A DNA stretch of 64,000 nt, taken from Setophaga petechia. Taxonomy: Eukaryota > Chordata > Aves > Passeriformes > Parulidae. The stretch lies in the NCBI GenBank assembly GCA_024362935.1, contig JANCRA010000116.1, positions 804,501 to 868,500 on the forward strand, given 5' to 3'. A program made the translations under genes and the position numbers. The notes under the pieces were generated by a model that did no database searches, had not been told where the DNA came from, and worked only from the letters and a program-made list of their open reading frames with translations. This document shows, piece by piece, positions 21,850-33,514 of the stretch; position 1 is the stretch's first letter; each line of letters begins with the position of its first letter.

Positions 21850-23660
21850 GAAGAAAAAGCAGAGTTTGTGTCTGAGAGGTCCAGGAGCAGAGCAAAAAGC
21901 AGAGTTTGTGTGTCAGAGAGGTCCAGGAGCAAAGTAAAAGCAGAGTTTGTGTCTGAGGAGCAGAACCAAGCACAGTTTGTGTGTGAGGAGCAGGACCAGG
22001 CACAGTGTGTGTCTCAGAGAGGTCCAGGAGCAAAGTAAAAAGTGCAGTTTGTGTCTGAGGCAGGTCCAGGAGCAGAACCAAAAGTGCAGTTTGTGTCTGA
22101 GGTCCAGGAGCAGAACCAAAAGCAGAATTTGTGTCTGAGGCAGGTCCATGAGCAGAGTAAAAAGCAGAGTTTGTGTCTGAGGTCCAGGAGCAGAACCAAG
22201 CACAGTTTGTATCTGAGAGAGGTCCAGGAGCAGAGCAAAAATCAGAGTTTGTGTGTGAGGCAGGTCTGAGGAGCAGAACCAAGCAGAGTTTGTGTGTGAG
22301 GAGCAGGACCAGGCACAGTTTGTGTGTGAGGAGCAGGACCAGGCACAGTTTGTGTGTGACCAGGTCCAGGACCAGGCACAGTTTGTGTGTGAGGCAGGTC
22401 CAGGAGCAGGACCAGGCACAGTTTGTGTGTGACCAGGAGCAGGCACAGTTTGTGTGTGAGAGCAGGACCAGGCACAGTTTGTGTCTGAGAGAGGTCCATG
22501 AGTAGAGCAAAAAGCAGAGCTTGTGTCTCAGAGAGGTCCAGGAGCAGGAGCAGGCACAGTTTGTGTGTGAGAGCAGGACCAGGCACAGTTTGTGTGACCA
22601 GGTCCAGGAGCAGGCACAGTTTGTGTGTGAGGCAGGACCAGGCACAGTTTGTGTGTGAGGCAGGACCAGGCACAGTTTGTGTGTGAGGCAGGACCAGGCA
22701 CAGTTTGTGTGTGAGGCAGGACCAGGCACAGTTTGTGTGTGAGAGCAGGACCAGGCACAGTTTGTGTCTGAGAGAGGTCCATGAGTAGAGCAAAAAGCAG
22801 AGCTTGTGTCTCAGAGAGGTCCAGGAGCAGGAGCAGGCACAGTTTGTGTGTGAGAGCAGGACCAGGCACAGTTTGTGTGACCAGGTCCAGGAGCAGGCAC
22901 AGTTTGTGTGTGAGGAGCAGGAGCAGGCACAGTTTGTGTGTGACCAGGACCAGGCACAGTTTGTGTGACCAGGTCCAGGAGCAGGCACAGTTTGTGTGTG
23001 AGGAGCAGGACCAGGCACAGTTTGTGTGACCAGGTCCAGGACCAGGCACAGTTTGTGTGTGAGGCAGGACCAGGCACAGTTTGTGTGTGACCAGGAGCAG
23101 GCACAGTTTGTGTCACCAGGTCCAGGAGCAGGCACAGTTTGTGTGACCAGGTCCAGGAGCAGGCACAGTTTGTGTGTGACCAGGACCAGGCACAGTTTGT
23201 GTTGTGAGGCAGGACCAGGCACAGTTTGTGTGTGACCAGGAGCAGGCACAGTTTGTGTGTGAGGAGCAGGAGCAGGCACAGTTTGTGTGTGACCAGGAGC
23301 AGGCACAGTTTGTGTGTGAGGAGCAGGACCAGGCACAGTTTGTGTGTGACCAGGAGCAGGCACAGTTTGTGTGTGAGGAGCAGGAGCAGGCACAGTTTGT
23401 GTGTGACCAGGAGCAGGCACAGTTTGTGTGTGAGGAGCAGGAGCAGGCACAGTTTGTGTGTGAGAGCAGGACCAGGCACAGTTTGTGTGTGACCAGGAGC
23501 AGGCACAGTTTGTGTGTGAGGAGCAGGAGCAGGCACAGTTTGTGTGTGTGACCAGGAGCAGGCACAGTTTGTGTGTGACCAGGTCCAGGAGCAGGCACAG
23601 TTTGTGTGACCAGGTGCAGGAGCAGGCACAGTTTGTGTGTGAGGTGCAGGAGCAGAGCAG
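21850..23660. repeat. 1.8-kb minisatellite, CAGGCACAGTTTGTGTGTGA
   Basis: About 60 units of CAGGCACAGTTTGTGTGTGA plus (GG)AGCAGGACCAGG. The first 400 bp are older and more diverged. A 283-bp block beginning GAGAGAGGTCCATGAGTAGA (22488 and 22771) is duplicated, giving higher-order structure. A 699-codon open frame on the minus strand is a repeat product. Confidence 0.97.
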
Positions 23661-23864
23661 ATGGGGCTGCACAGATGGAGCAGGAGGGGCCAGCGAGGGC
23701 AGCAGCTCAGCTCCCCAGGGCTCCTCAGGAATGGCAGCAGGGCAGGGCAGGGCAGGAGGGGATGGGGGAGCAGAGCTGAGCTGGGGCTGCTGGGGAGCCG
23801 GGGAGGGGCTGGGGAGGGACCCCACGGAGCCTCCCAGTGCTCTGCCAGCGTGCCAGGCTGCTCC

Positions 23865-24140
23865 AGCCCAGTGCCAGCCTGGCCTGGGCACTGCCAGGGA
23901 TCCAGGGGCAGCCACAGCAAATCTGGGAATTCCAGCCCAGCCAGGAATTCCTTGCCAAGATCCCAGCCCAATCTCCCCTTTCCCAGTGGGAGCCATTCCC
24001 TGGGTGCTGTCCCTCTGTCCCTTGTCCCCAGTCCCTCTGCAGCTCTCCTGGAGCCCCTGCAGGCCCTGCCAGGGGCTCTGAGCTCTGCCTGGAGCCTTCC
24101 CTTCTCCAGGGGAACATTCCCAGCTCTGCCAGCCTGGCTC
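23865..24140 (-). mobile_element. CR1 LINE 3' fragment
   Basis: CTGGCCTGGGCACTGCCAGG through AGTCCCTCTGCAGCTCTCCT and CTCCAGGGGAACATTCCCAG is the reverse complement of the CR1 pair at 14.9-15.6 kb. Confidence 0.8.
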
Positions 24141-24744
24141 CAGAGCAGAGGGGCTCCAGCCCTGCAGCAGCTCCGGGGCCTCCTCTGGGCTCTCTCCAGC
24201 AGCTCCACGTCCTCCTGCTGTTGGCCCAGGGCTGGGGCAGCTCTGCAGGTGGGCTCTCACCTGAGGGAGGGCACAGGGGCACCATTCCCACCTTGCCTTT
24301 GCCATCAGCCAGGGCTGAGCAGGGGCTCTGGGTCCCAGCACACACAGCCAGGACAGGTCCAGTTCCCTTCCAGCTCATGGAGGGGAGAGGAAATCCTGCA
24401 GAGCCCACACTGAAGGCATCTGCCCTAAGGAGGCACCTGAGAAAAGAAGATTCCAGAGAAGGACAAGAATTCAAGGTCAGTGTAACCTCTGGAACTGACC
24501 CAGGGAAGGTGAGGATGAAGCTCTGCTTCTGAGATTTAACTTTTTAACCTTTTATCCATTTAACTTTCATGAGGGACTCTGGAATGAGCATCCCTTGTCC
24601 CTTGGAAGGGAAGGGCAGGGAAGAATCCTGGACAGGCTTGGCCCGTCCATCCTTGCAGGTGTTCAGACCTTCATGGGCACAGTCCTGAGCACCTGGTGCA
24701 GGTGGATGTGCCAAGGCCTGGCACCCCTCAGGGCAAGGGGCAGC
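24141..24744. other. Unique intergenic DNA
   Basis: No gene or repeat family recognised. Confidence 0.5.
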
Positions 24745-25095
24745 AATGGGGGGGTCAGGTGGGGTCAGGGTGGGCAGGAATGGGGGTCAGGGTGGGCAGG
24801 AATGGGGGGTCAGGGTGGGGTCAGGGTGGGCAGGAATGGGGGGTCAGGGTGGGGTCAGGGTGGGCAGGAATGGGGGGTCAGGGTGGGCAGCAATGGGGGG
24901 TCAGGGTGGGCAGCAATGGGGGGTCAGGTGGGGTCGGGGTGGGCAGGAATGGGGGTCAGGGTGGGCAGGAATGGGGGGTCAGGGTGGGGTCAGGGTGGGC
25001 AGGAATGGGGGGTCAGGGTGGGCAGCTATGGGGGGTCAGGGTGGGCAGCAATGGGGGGTCAGGGTGGGCAGGAATGGGGGTCAGGTGGGGTCAGA
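24745..25095. repeat. G-rich minisatellite GTCAGGGTGGGCAGGAATGG
   Basis: About 15 units of GTCAGGGTGGGCAGGAATGG(GGG) with a GTGGGGTCAG insert in alternate copies. G-runs on the + strand are dense. Confidence 0.96.
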
Positions 25096-25853
25096 GTGGA
25101 TGGTTTGGCCGTGGGGGAACCCAAGTGTGATGTGAGGAGAAATTCTGAGTCATGGATGGGATGTGGGCAGGGCAGGGGTGAAGGGAGAGCTAAGGAGACA
25201 CCGTGAGCTACCTGAGGGAAGGGTGGGAGCACCAGGAAACTGCATCAGGAGGAGAGGAGGGCAGGCAGGGGAGCTCCAGAGGCAGGGAGGGGTCACCACA
25301 CACATTGTCCACAGTCCTGGGGAGCTGTAGGCAAGATCCTGTCCTTGGCAAGAAGCAGAGCAAAGAGAGGGACCCCGAGGAGTGAGCAGGGCCTCAGACA
25401 GGCAGCAGAGCTTGAAACGGAGTGGGTCCCTCAAAAGAATGCATGGATGATGGATGAAGTCACCCTTCCCCTTCATTGAGATCCTTCTGCCCAAAGATAG
25501 ACTTGCCTTGCACAGACACCTCCATCCCAGCAAGTCACGTTGGGCTCCCTTTGAAGTCAACAGAGAAGAACAGCAAATTTGAGGACATGCTTCATCTCCT
25601 CCCAAAATAGAGACTAAAACAGATTAGCTGACTCATGCCCTGAAAGACTCTGATTTTCCCCCACAGATTACAGAGAGAGCTCACACAGCTGGGTTTGGAT
25701 TAGTCTGTGCTGGGGGAGCTGAACTTTCCATAACTCTGAGCTCCAGCCCAGCCATGGGACACAGAGCAGAATTCAGGGCTGGGACACTGGAGAAGGACAG
25801 GGAGTGACAGGGACAGGGCTGAGCACAGAGCCACCTGGCCATGGGCCCTTAGG
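25096..25853. other. Unclassified DNA
   Basis: Not tandem-repetitive and not recognisably coding. It could be old transposon sequence next to the LTR, but I cannot identify it. Confidence 0.4.
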
Positions 25854-26178
25854 TGACGAGGTAGATGGGAGACTTGTTCACCCTCTGATGATGGACAAAT
25901 CTCAGATTTATTGATTAACAGGCACACTTTTATAATCACAGTAATAAGGCTCATACATATTGCAAAACTAGAGCTCACCATTGGTCAGCTATAACAAGTC
26001 ATTCCCACCTTTCTCAGGATGTTTGTGGCTTCTTTTTTCCCTCCTGTTATCACAGATTTTCTTGAACAGCTTCTTGCTCAAAGAAGCCATGTCCTTGAAT
26101 CAGGCAGCTGTTGCTTTCTCAGATGGATTTCTCACGTCTCTTTTCCCATCAATTATGTCTCAATAAAAACTGTCCACA
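25854..26178 (-). mobile_element. Solo ERV LTR with perfect 6-bp target duplication
   Basis: Flanked on both sides by CTTAGG (25848-25853 and 26179-26184). The minus strand starts TGTGGACAG and ends TCGTCA. It carries a TATA-like ATTATAAAAGTGTGCC and, shortly after, the poly(A) signal in ATCAATAAATCTGAG. The 325-bp length and 6-bp duplication fit an ERVK-like solo LTR. No internal region remains. Confidence 0.9.
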
Positions 26179-26379
26179 CTTAGGGACAGGGAGGACAGGG
26201 AGCAGCCTGGATGTGCCAGGGAGCACAGCCCAAGGTGTGCCTGCAGCTCTGGCCCTCAGTGCCACCAGGGCAGGGCACCCCTGTGACGGGCAGCCTGCCA
26301 GGCTGAGAGTGAGGAACAGGCTGGAAACTGAACACTGGCAGTGCTTCAGGCATTAAACAATAAATGAGACAGAAAACAG

Positions 26380-26590
26380 ATAGAAAAGAGCTATAAAATG
26401 GGTAAAAAGAAGATGTAAAGGAGATATAAAACAGGTATAAAGCAGATGCAAAGGAGATATAAAGCAGATGTAAAGGAGATATAAAATAGGTATAAAGCAG
26501 ATGTAAAGGAGATATAAAATAGGTATAGAAGAGCTGTAAAAGAGATATAAAATAGGTATAGAAGAGCTATAAAAGAGGCAGAAAACAGGT
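26380..26590. repeat. Purine-rich AAAGGAGATATAAA minisatellite
   Basis: About 12 units of GGTATAAAGCAGATGTAAAG and GAGATATAAAATAGG type. A short block with the same units lies at 32965-33012. 26185-26379 before it is unique. Confidence 0.9.
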
Positions 26591-26724
26591 GCCATGGCTT
26601 GCCCAGGGCCAGCCCAGAGCCCTGATGCTGCTGCAGGCTGGATCAGGGAGGTCAGGGCGAGCACCTGGGCAGCCCTGGCACATCTGGGTCTGGAGTGCCC
26701 ACCATGCTCCAGTACAGGCAAAGA

Positions 26725-26895
26725 ATCATGGAACAGTTTGGGTTGGAAGAGACTTCAAACACCATCCAGGGCCATGGCAGGGGCACCTCCCAGGGTGCTC
26801 CAGCCCCATCCAGCCTGGCCTTGGGCACTGCCAGGATCAGGGGCAGCCCCAGCTGCTCTGGGCACCTGTGCCAGGGCTGCCCACCCTGCCAGGGG
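26725..26895 (-). mobile_element. CR1 LINE 3'-end fragment
   Basis: AATCATGGAACAGTTTGGGT then TGGAAGAGACTTCAAACACC is the reverse-complemented CR1 terminus. CCAGCCTGGCCTTGGGCACT follows. Confidence 0.88.
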
Positions 26896-27689
26896 CCGTG
26901 GATGTGTCTGTGGCAGCTGGGGCAGCACAGGGAGCAGGGGCTGATGGAGCACAAGTGATTCCACTGCTGGAGCAGCAGCAGCAGCTGATGGGGTGGCACA
27001 GACAGCAAATGTTCTGCAGGAGCTGCGCTGCACCTGAGGGTGAGTGCAGATCTCCCGTTCCCAGCACTGCCATTTTTCATCTCCAGGAAATTCAGTTATT
27101 TTCTTGTTTAAACTTAGCACAGAACTCAGGGAACGCAGCGTTTCAGCCTGACAAGTGGTTTATTCAGGAGCTGATTTACCAATTCAAAGGCTACTCCCTA
27201 CAGACTCCTACCAGGAACGTTCACTCGTAAACCTCTGATTTAATTAAAGACTTAGCCCTTCAAACATTATCGCAGCTGGAAGATCCATAATTAGCTGTAC
27301 ATTTTTTGAAGGAACTTTCCCCTGATTTGCCTGAAATCCCGGGGAAGGGCTCCATATATCCATCATAATTCCCAGCACTTCCAGCTCAGGCATTAGAGAC
27401 GCTGTGTGGGCAGATTTAATGGGTTCCTTCTCACTTCCTGGGGAGGGGAGGGGTTGCATAAGATGTGAGTCAAGGCACCCGTCCTGAAGCTGAGCCCGTG
27501 GCACTGGCAGGGCTGGATGGCAGGCCAGGACGTTCCAGAGCAGCTCCCAGCCCACGCTGGGTCACTGCAGGAGCTCCCTTTAGTCTGGCATTGGGGCTCA
27601 GCAGTGCCCTGGAAGGTTCTGGAGCTCCTTCTCCCATCCCAGCTGACACTGCCACAGCCCAGACTGCACCCAGAGCCTGCTGGCCCTCA
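26896..27689. other. Unique intergenic DNA
   Basis: No repeat or coding feature recognised. Confidence 0.5.
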
Positions 27690-28480
27690 GGGTGAAGCTT
27701 CATTGGGGATGTGCCCTCCTGCCCCCTCTCTTAGGGTCCCTGTTTATCCCCACTCCGCTCAGGGTGAAGCTTCACTGGGGACCCTCCTGCCCCCTCTCTT
27801 AGGGTCCATGTTTATCCCCAGCCTCTCAGGGTGAAGCTTCATTTAAAATGTGCCCTCCTGCTCCTCCTCTTAGGCTCTGCTCATCCCAGCTTCTCAGGGT
27901 GAAGCTCCATTGAGGATGTGCCCTCCTGCTCCCTCTCTTAGTCTCCTGTTTATCCCCAGCCTCTCAGGGTGAAGATTCATTTGGGATGTGCCCTCCTGCT
28001 CCTCCTCTTAGGCTCCTCTCATCCCCAGTCTCTCAGGATGAAGATTCATTTGGGATGTGCCCTCCTGCTCCCTCTCTTAGGCTCTGCTCATCCCCACTCC
28101 CCTCAGGGTGAAGCTTCACTGGGGACCCTCCTGCTCCCTCTCTTAGGCTCTGTTTATCCCCAGCCTCTCAGGGTGAAGATTCATTGGGGATGTGCCCTCC
28201 TGCCCCTCTCTTAGGGTCCCTGTTTATCCCCAGCTCTTAGGGTGAAGCTTCACTGGGGACCCTCCTGCTCCCTCTCTTAGGCTCTGGTGATCCCCACTCC
28301 CCTCAGGGTGAAGCTTCATTTAAAATGTGCCCTCCTGCTCCCTCTCTTAGGCTCTGCTCATCCCCAGCCTCTCAGGGACCCTCTCTTAGGGTCCCTGCTC
28401 ATCCCCAGCCTCTCAGAGTCAAGCTCCATTGGGGATGTGTCTTCCTGCTCCTCTCTTAGGCTCTGCTCATCCCCAGTCCC
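27690..28480. repeat. Minisatellite, ~60-70-bp unit
   Basis: About 12 units of CTCAGGGTGAAGCTTCATTG plus GGGATGTGCCCTCCTGC, CCCTCTCTTAGG and TTTATCCCCAGC. Units vary in length through loss of the central segment. Confidence 0.95.
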
Positions 28481-28764
28481 CTCCTGGAGGGTGTTTTGCC
28501 CCCAGGTCCAGCCCTTGCCAATGCAGGGCTCTCATCACTGCACAAGGAATAAAATTTTGAACAATTCAGGCACCGTTCACAGGAAGGAATCCCAAGCTTT
28601 CTCCAGATCCGGGTTCCCAAGAGCTGGGTGTAGTTACCCTCATTTTGGCCATCTCACCAGAGTACCTGAAGCAAGTGGGGGATTTTCCTGGGCACCTTCT
28701 GGGCTCACTGGAATGAGCTGTGTCCCCTCACAGGCTGCACCTTCCTGTGTCACTTGCCCCATGG
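28481..28764. other. Unique intergenic DNA
   Basis: No feature recognised. Confidence 0.5.
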
Positions 28765-28940
28765 CACAGGGTGCCCAGAGCAGCTGGGGCTGCCCTGGAT
28801 CCCTGGCAGTGCCCAAGGCCAGGCTGGAGAGGGCTTGGATCCCCCTGGGGCAGTGGGAGGTGTCCCTGCCATGGCAGGGGTGGCACTGGGGGGTTTTTAA
28901 GGTGTTTTCCACCCCAAACCTTTCCATGATGCCATCCCCT
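28765..28940 (+). mobile_element. CR1 LINE 3'-end fragment
   Basis: GTGCCCAGAGCAGCTGGGGC, GGAGGTGTCCCTGCCATGGC and the tail GGTGTTTTCCACCCCAAACC are CR1 3' sequence in sense orientation. Confidence 0.85.
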
Positions 28941-29264
28941 GCTATGGGCACAGCTGGCATTGCCCCCTCAATGCCCCAGTGTGAGCCTTGCAGGAGGGCT
29001 GCTGAGCCTGGGTCCCTCAGATCAGTCTATCCCATTAATCTGTTTTCCTGGTTTAATCCTGATTTGCTCTTTTGGGCTCGGAAACCTCAGCTAAGCCCAG
29101 ATCCCGTTTATCCCTCAATCTGATTGAGCTGAAATCAGCCAATAAACCCTGCAGCCTCTGGATTGCAGTGATCAGGGCACTTTGCTGGTGCTGCTGCAGG
29201 CAGCAGGAGCAGGATCAGCTCCCAGCGTGGCTGGAATGCTCTCCCAGCCGGGGATGCCCCGTGC
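28941..29264. other. Unique intergenic DNA
   Basis: No feature recognised. Confidence 0.5.
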
Positions 29265-30860
29265 TGCAGTGTCCCACTGCTCCCAGCATGGAACAGAGCC
29301 CCATTCCTGTGTCCCAGTGCTCCCGGTATAGAGCACAGCCCCATTCCTGTGTCCCCCCATTCCCAGTATAGAGCACAGCCCCATTCCTGTGTCCCAGTGC
29401 TCCCAGCATGGAGCACAGCCCCATTCCTGTGTCCCAGTGCTCCCAGCACGGAGCACAGCCCCATTCCTGTGTCCCACTGCTCCCAGCACGGAGCACAGCC
29501 CCATTCCTGTGTCCCACTGCTCCCAGCATGGAGCACAGCCCCATTCCTGTGTCCCACTGCTCCCAGCATGGAGCACAGCCCCATTCCTGTGTCCCACTGC
29601 TCCCGGTATAGAGCACAGCCCCATTCCTGTGTCCCACTGCTCCCAGCATGGAGCACAGCCCCATTCCTGTGTCCCACTGCTCCCGGTATAGAGCACAGCC
29701 CCATTCCTGTGTCCCAGTGCTCCCGGTATAGAGCACAGCCCCATTCCTGTGTCCCCCCATTCCCAGTATAGAGCACAGCCCCATTCCTGTGTCCCAGTGC
29801 TCCCAGCATGGAGCACAGCCCCATTCCTGTGTCCCAGTGCTCCCAGCACGGAGCACAGCCCCATTCCTGTGTCCCACTGCTCCCGGTACAGAGCACAGCC
29901 CCATTCCTGTGTCCCACTGCTCCCAGCATGGAACAGAGCCCCATTCCTGTGTCCCACTGCTCCCAGCATGGAACAGAGCCCCATTCCTGTGTCCCCCTGC
30001 TCCCAGCACGGAGCACAGCCCCATTCCTGTGTCCCACTGCTCCCAGTACAGAGCACAGCCCCATTCCTGTGTCCCACTGCTCCCAGCACGGAGCACAGCC
30101 CCATTCCTGTGTCCCACTGCTCCCAGCACGGAGCACAGCCCCATTCCTGTGTCCCACTGCTCCCAGCATGGAACAGAGCCCCATTCCTGTGTCCCACTGC
30201 TCCCAGCATGGAACAGAGCCCCATTCCTGTGTCCCACAGCTCCCAGCACGGAGCACAGCCCCATTCCTGTGTCCCACTGCTCCCAGCACGGAGCACAGCC
30301 CCATTCCTGCGTCCCACTGCTCCCAGCATGGAGCACAGCCCCATTCCTGTGTCCCACTGCTCCCGGTATAGAGCACAGCCCCATTCCTGTGTCCCAGTGC
30401 TCCCAGTACAGAGCACAGCCCCATTCCTGTGTCCCACTGCTCCCAGTATAGAGCACAGCCCCATTCCTGTGTCCCAGTGCTCCCAGCATGGAGCACAGCC
30501 CCATTCCTGTGTCCCACAGCTCCCAGCACGGAGCACAGCCCCATTCCTGTGTCCCACTGCTCCCAGCACGGAGCACAGCCCCATTCCTGTGTCCCACTGC
30601 TCCCGGTATAGAGCACAGCCCCATTCCTGTGTCCCAGTGCTCCCAGTACAGAGCACAGCCCCATTCCTGTGTCCCACAGCTCCCAGCACGGAGCACAGCC
30701 CCATTCCTGTGTCCCACTGCTCCCAGCATGGAACAGAGCCCCATTCCTGTGTCCCCCTGCTCCCAGCATGGAGCACAGCCCCATTCCTGTGTCCCCCCAT
30801 TCCCAGTATAGAGCACAGCCCCATTCCTGTGTCCCCCCATTCCCAGTATAGAGTACAGCG
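29265..30860. repeat. 1.6-kb minisatellite, 40-bp unit, ~40 copies
   Basis: GAGCACAGCCCCATTCCTGT plus GTCCCACTGCTCCCAGCATG. Copies are very similar and differ mainly at ACT/AGT/ACA and GCATG/GCACG/GTATA. A marked variant (CCCCCCATTCCCAGTATA) recurs exactly 400 bp apart (29356 and 29756), indicating higher-order duplication of ten units. Because 40 is not a multiple of 3, every frame reads all three registers, and several frames on both strands lack stops for 500-766 codons. Confidence 0.98.
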
Positions 30861-31430
30861 CCCCATTCCTGTGTCCCCCCATTCCTGTGTCCCCCCGTTC
30901 CTGTGTCCCCCCATTCCCAGCACAGCTCTCCATTCACGTTTCCCCCCATTCCCAGCACAGAGCACAGCTCCCCATTCCTGTGTGCCCCCATTCCTGTGTG
31001 CCCCCATCCCCAGCACAGCTCTCCATTCCTGTGTCCCCCCATTCCCAGTACAGAGCACAGCCCCCCCATTCCTGTGTCCCCCCCCATTCCTGTGTCCCCC
31101 CCCATTCCTGTGTGCCCCCATTCCTGTGTCCCCCCATTTCTGTATCCCCCCATTCCTGTGTCCCCCCCCATTCCTGTGTCCCCCCCGTTCCTGTGTCCCC
31201 CCATTCCTGTGTCCCCCCATTCCTGTGTCCCCCCATTCCTGTGTCCCCCCATTCCCAGTACAGAGCACAGCTCCCCATTCCTGTATCCCCCCCATTCCTG
31301 TGTCCCCCATCCCCAGCACAGCTCTCCATTCACGTTTCCCCCATCCCCAGCACAGCTCTCCATTCCTGTGTCCCCCATTCCCAGCACAGCTCTCCATTCA
31401 CGTTTCCCCCATTCCCAGCACTGCTCCCCA
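30861..31430. repeat. Degenerate CCCCATTCCTGTGTCCCC array
   Basis: Direct continuation of the 40-bp array in a shorter 17-18-bp form (CCCCATTCCTGTGTCCCC), mixed with CCCAGCACAGCTCTCCATTC units. Confidence 0.95.
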
Positions 31431-32404
31431 TTCATTCCATTCCCTTTCCTCCCTCTCTCCCCGAGCCTGTGCTGTGCTCAGAGCTCAGCCTGTCGCCAGC
31501 CTCCTCTCCTGGTTCCTGCTCTCCTGTCCTGCAGCCCCACCTGAGCTGTGTCCCTGGCACGGATCACAGCCGGCCCAGCTCCTGCCCTGACTGCATCACC
31601 CGCCCACCCTCTGCTGTGCCAGCTGGCTCCTGCTGCCCACCTGACACTCCTGATCCTGCCTTGCCTGCTCCTCTCCGTTTCTAACGGGTGTAGGGATTCC
31701 CTGGATCTCTGCCATGGCACCACATCCATTTCTGCAATCACAAACCAGGGAAAGGCTCAGTCAGGTGTCAGTGTTCCTAAGGTACTGATACTGAGATACA
31801 CAGGCACTACAGCAGCTGAGATTTGTTCTCCAGAGCAGCTGAGGAATCCTGTTGATCAGATCCCAGTAATGATGAGCTTCCAACTACCTTGGAGCACAGA
31901 AATCCTCACGTTGAAAACTTGGCAATTAACGTGTCACTGGCACCAGCCAGGGCCTGATGTTCAAACATTCCTCTTCTCCAAGGTATCTGAAGTCACGATT
32001 GTATTTTATATTCTCCCCTGCAATTAGCACATTAATCAATCCCTGTATTTTAATATATTACATGTCACCTTTAAAAGCCCCCGAGGCTGACAGAGTTTTG
32101 GGGGAAGGCAGGTTCTTCTCTCTCCAAGAATCTCCCCCAGCGATGGCCTTTCTAAAAATTCCTCTGCCATTTTCATTTCAAGTGACATTTCGCTGGAAAA
32201 GGATTGGAGCAGATTCCATCTGAGCCTGAGTAAGTCTCTGGATATTGTTAGTCAATTAATAAAAATGTGAACAGCTTCCTGTGTGATGTGCGAGCGATAA
32301 ACACTGAGCCAAGCCTTCCTCCTCCCCTCCCTGCCTGTGAATCGCTCTGCTAAAAATAAAGGCAGTGACAGAATTCGGGGCTGGTGTGACGAGAGGAGCC
32401 CTTG
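31431..32404. other. Unique intergenic DNA
   Basis: 31700-32340 is moderately AT-rich and non-repetitive. No exon recognised. Confidence 0.5.
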
Positions 32405-32725
32405 GGAGCGGCAGGTTCCTCGCAGGTTCCTCCGGAGCTGTTCTCACACCGCACGGTGCTCGGCAGGTTCCTCGCAGGTGCCTCCGGAGCTGTTCTCAGC
32501 ACCGCACGGTGCTCGGCAGGTTCCTCGCAGGTTCCTCCGGAGCTGTTCTCAGCACCGCACGGTGCTCGGCAGGTTCCTCCCAGGTGCCTCCGGAGCTGTT
32601 CTCACACCGCACGGTGCTCGGCAGGTTCCTCGCAGGTGCCCCCGGAGCTGTTCTCACACCGCACGGTGCTCGGCAGGTTCCTCCCAGGTGCCTCCGGAGC
32701 TGTTCTCAGCACCGCACCGCGCTCG
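32405..32725. repeat. CpG-containing minisatellite, ~53-57-bp unit
   Basis: Six copies of CGGCAGGTTCCTCGCAGGTG plus CCTCCGGAGCTGTTCTCA and CACCGCACGGTGCT. Each unit has several CpGs and the palindrome-like ACCGCACGGT. CpG retention is unlike the other intergenic arrays. Confidence 0.95.
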
Positions 32726-33514
32726 GCCGCTCGCCCCTGGAGCCCAGCCGCGCTCCTCGGGCTGCCAGGGAAATAAAGGGAGGAATCGCTGCTCTTCCAG
32801 CGGGATTTGCTGCCTCTGCTGCCCCCAGGCAGGCAGCCACGGCTGCTGCTCCCTGCTCCGAGGGGATGCTCTGGGGATGTGCACAAACGAGCGCTGGGAT
32901 GGGCTGAGCCCAACACGTTTCATTGCATTTGCAGCAGGAGATGGCTCTGAATCAGGCTGCAGGGTAAAAGAGATATAAAATAGGTATAGAACAGCTATAA
33001 AAGAGATAGATTTTCTTGTCAGCATCTTAATTATTTTAAGGAATGTTTGCCTTGCTGCGTTTGAGCAGTCATGTCACTGCAGAGCCAGTGCAGACGCTGC
33101 CTTTTGGGAGATGTTCTGCTGGACCCCGGGCAGACCAGCAGAATAAAGAACCCAGGAGAAGGAAATGCTCTGGAAGCACCTTTATCTCCCAGTCCTGCAG
33201 CCTCCCTGCTCGTGGAGGTGCAGTTATTTATTGGCTGGGCACAGAGCTGCTCAGTGTGCACAGCTGGTACTGCTGATACTCAGCAGGAGAGTTTAACTGC
33301 TGGGATGGGGACAGAGGGACTGGGGGCTGCCACTGGAACCTGCCTGGCCCGGGGCTCCTGTCCCTGCTCTGCAGCTCCAGGGGAGCCAAAAGCCGTGGGA
33401 AATAACTCCTGCTTCTCATGGGAAATTCCTCCCGTGGCCTTGCTGGGCCCAGCTGAAACACGGAGTGTTACCCAGTGCCTGGATGCCTCAGGGAGAGCTC
33501 ATCACAGAGTCAGG
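32726..33514. other. Unique DNA with a short purine-rich block
   Basis: 32965-33012 (AAAAGAGATATAAAATAGGT ... GCTATAAAAGAGATAG) matches the units of the array at 26380-26590. The remainder is unique. Confidence 0.6.

Noticed and set aside
22242..24341. 699-codon minus-strand frame with HTQTVPAP-like repeats
   Set aside because: Stop-free minisatellite plus an antisense or sense CR1 shadow; repeated short peptides only.
29135..31435. Open frame of 766 codons on the minus strand (and 741, 613, 572 codons in other frames)
   Set aside because: Entirely within a 40-bp tandem array lacking stops; multiple frames on both strands are equally open, and no domain, Kozak or splice context exists.
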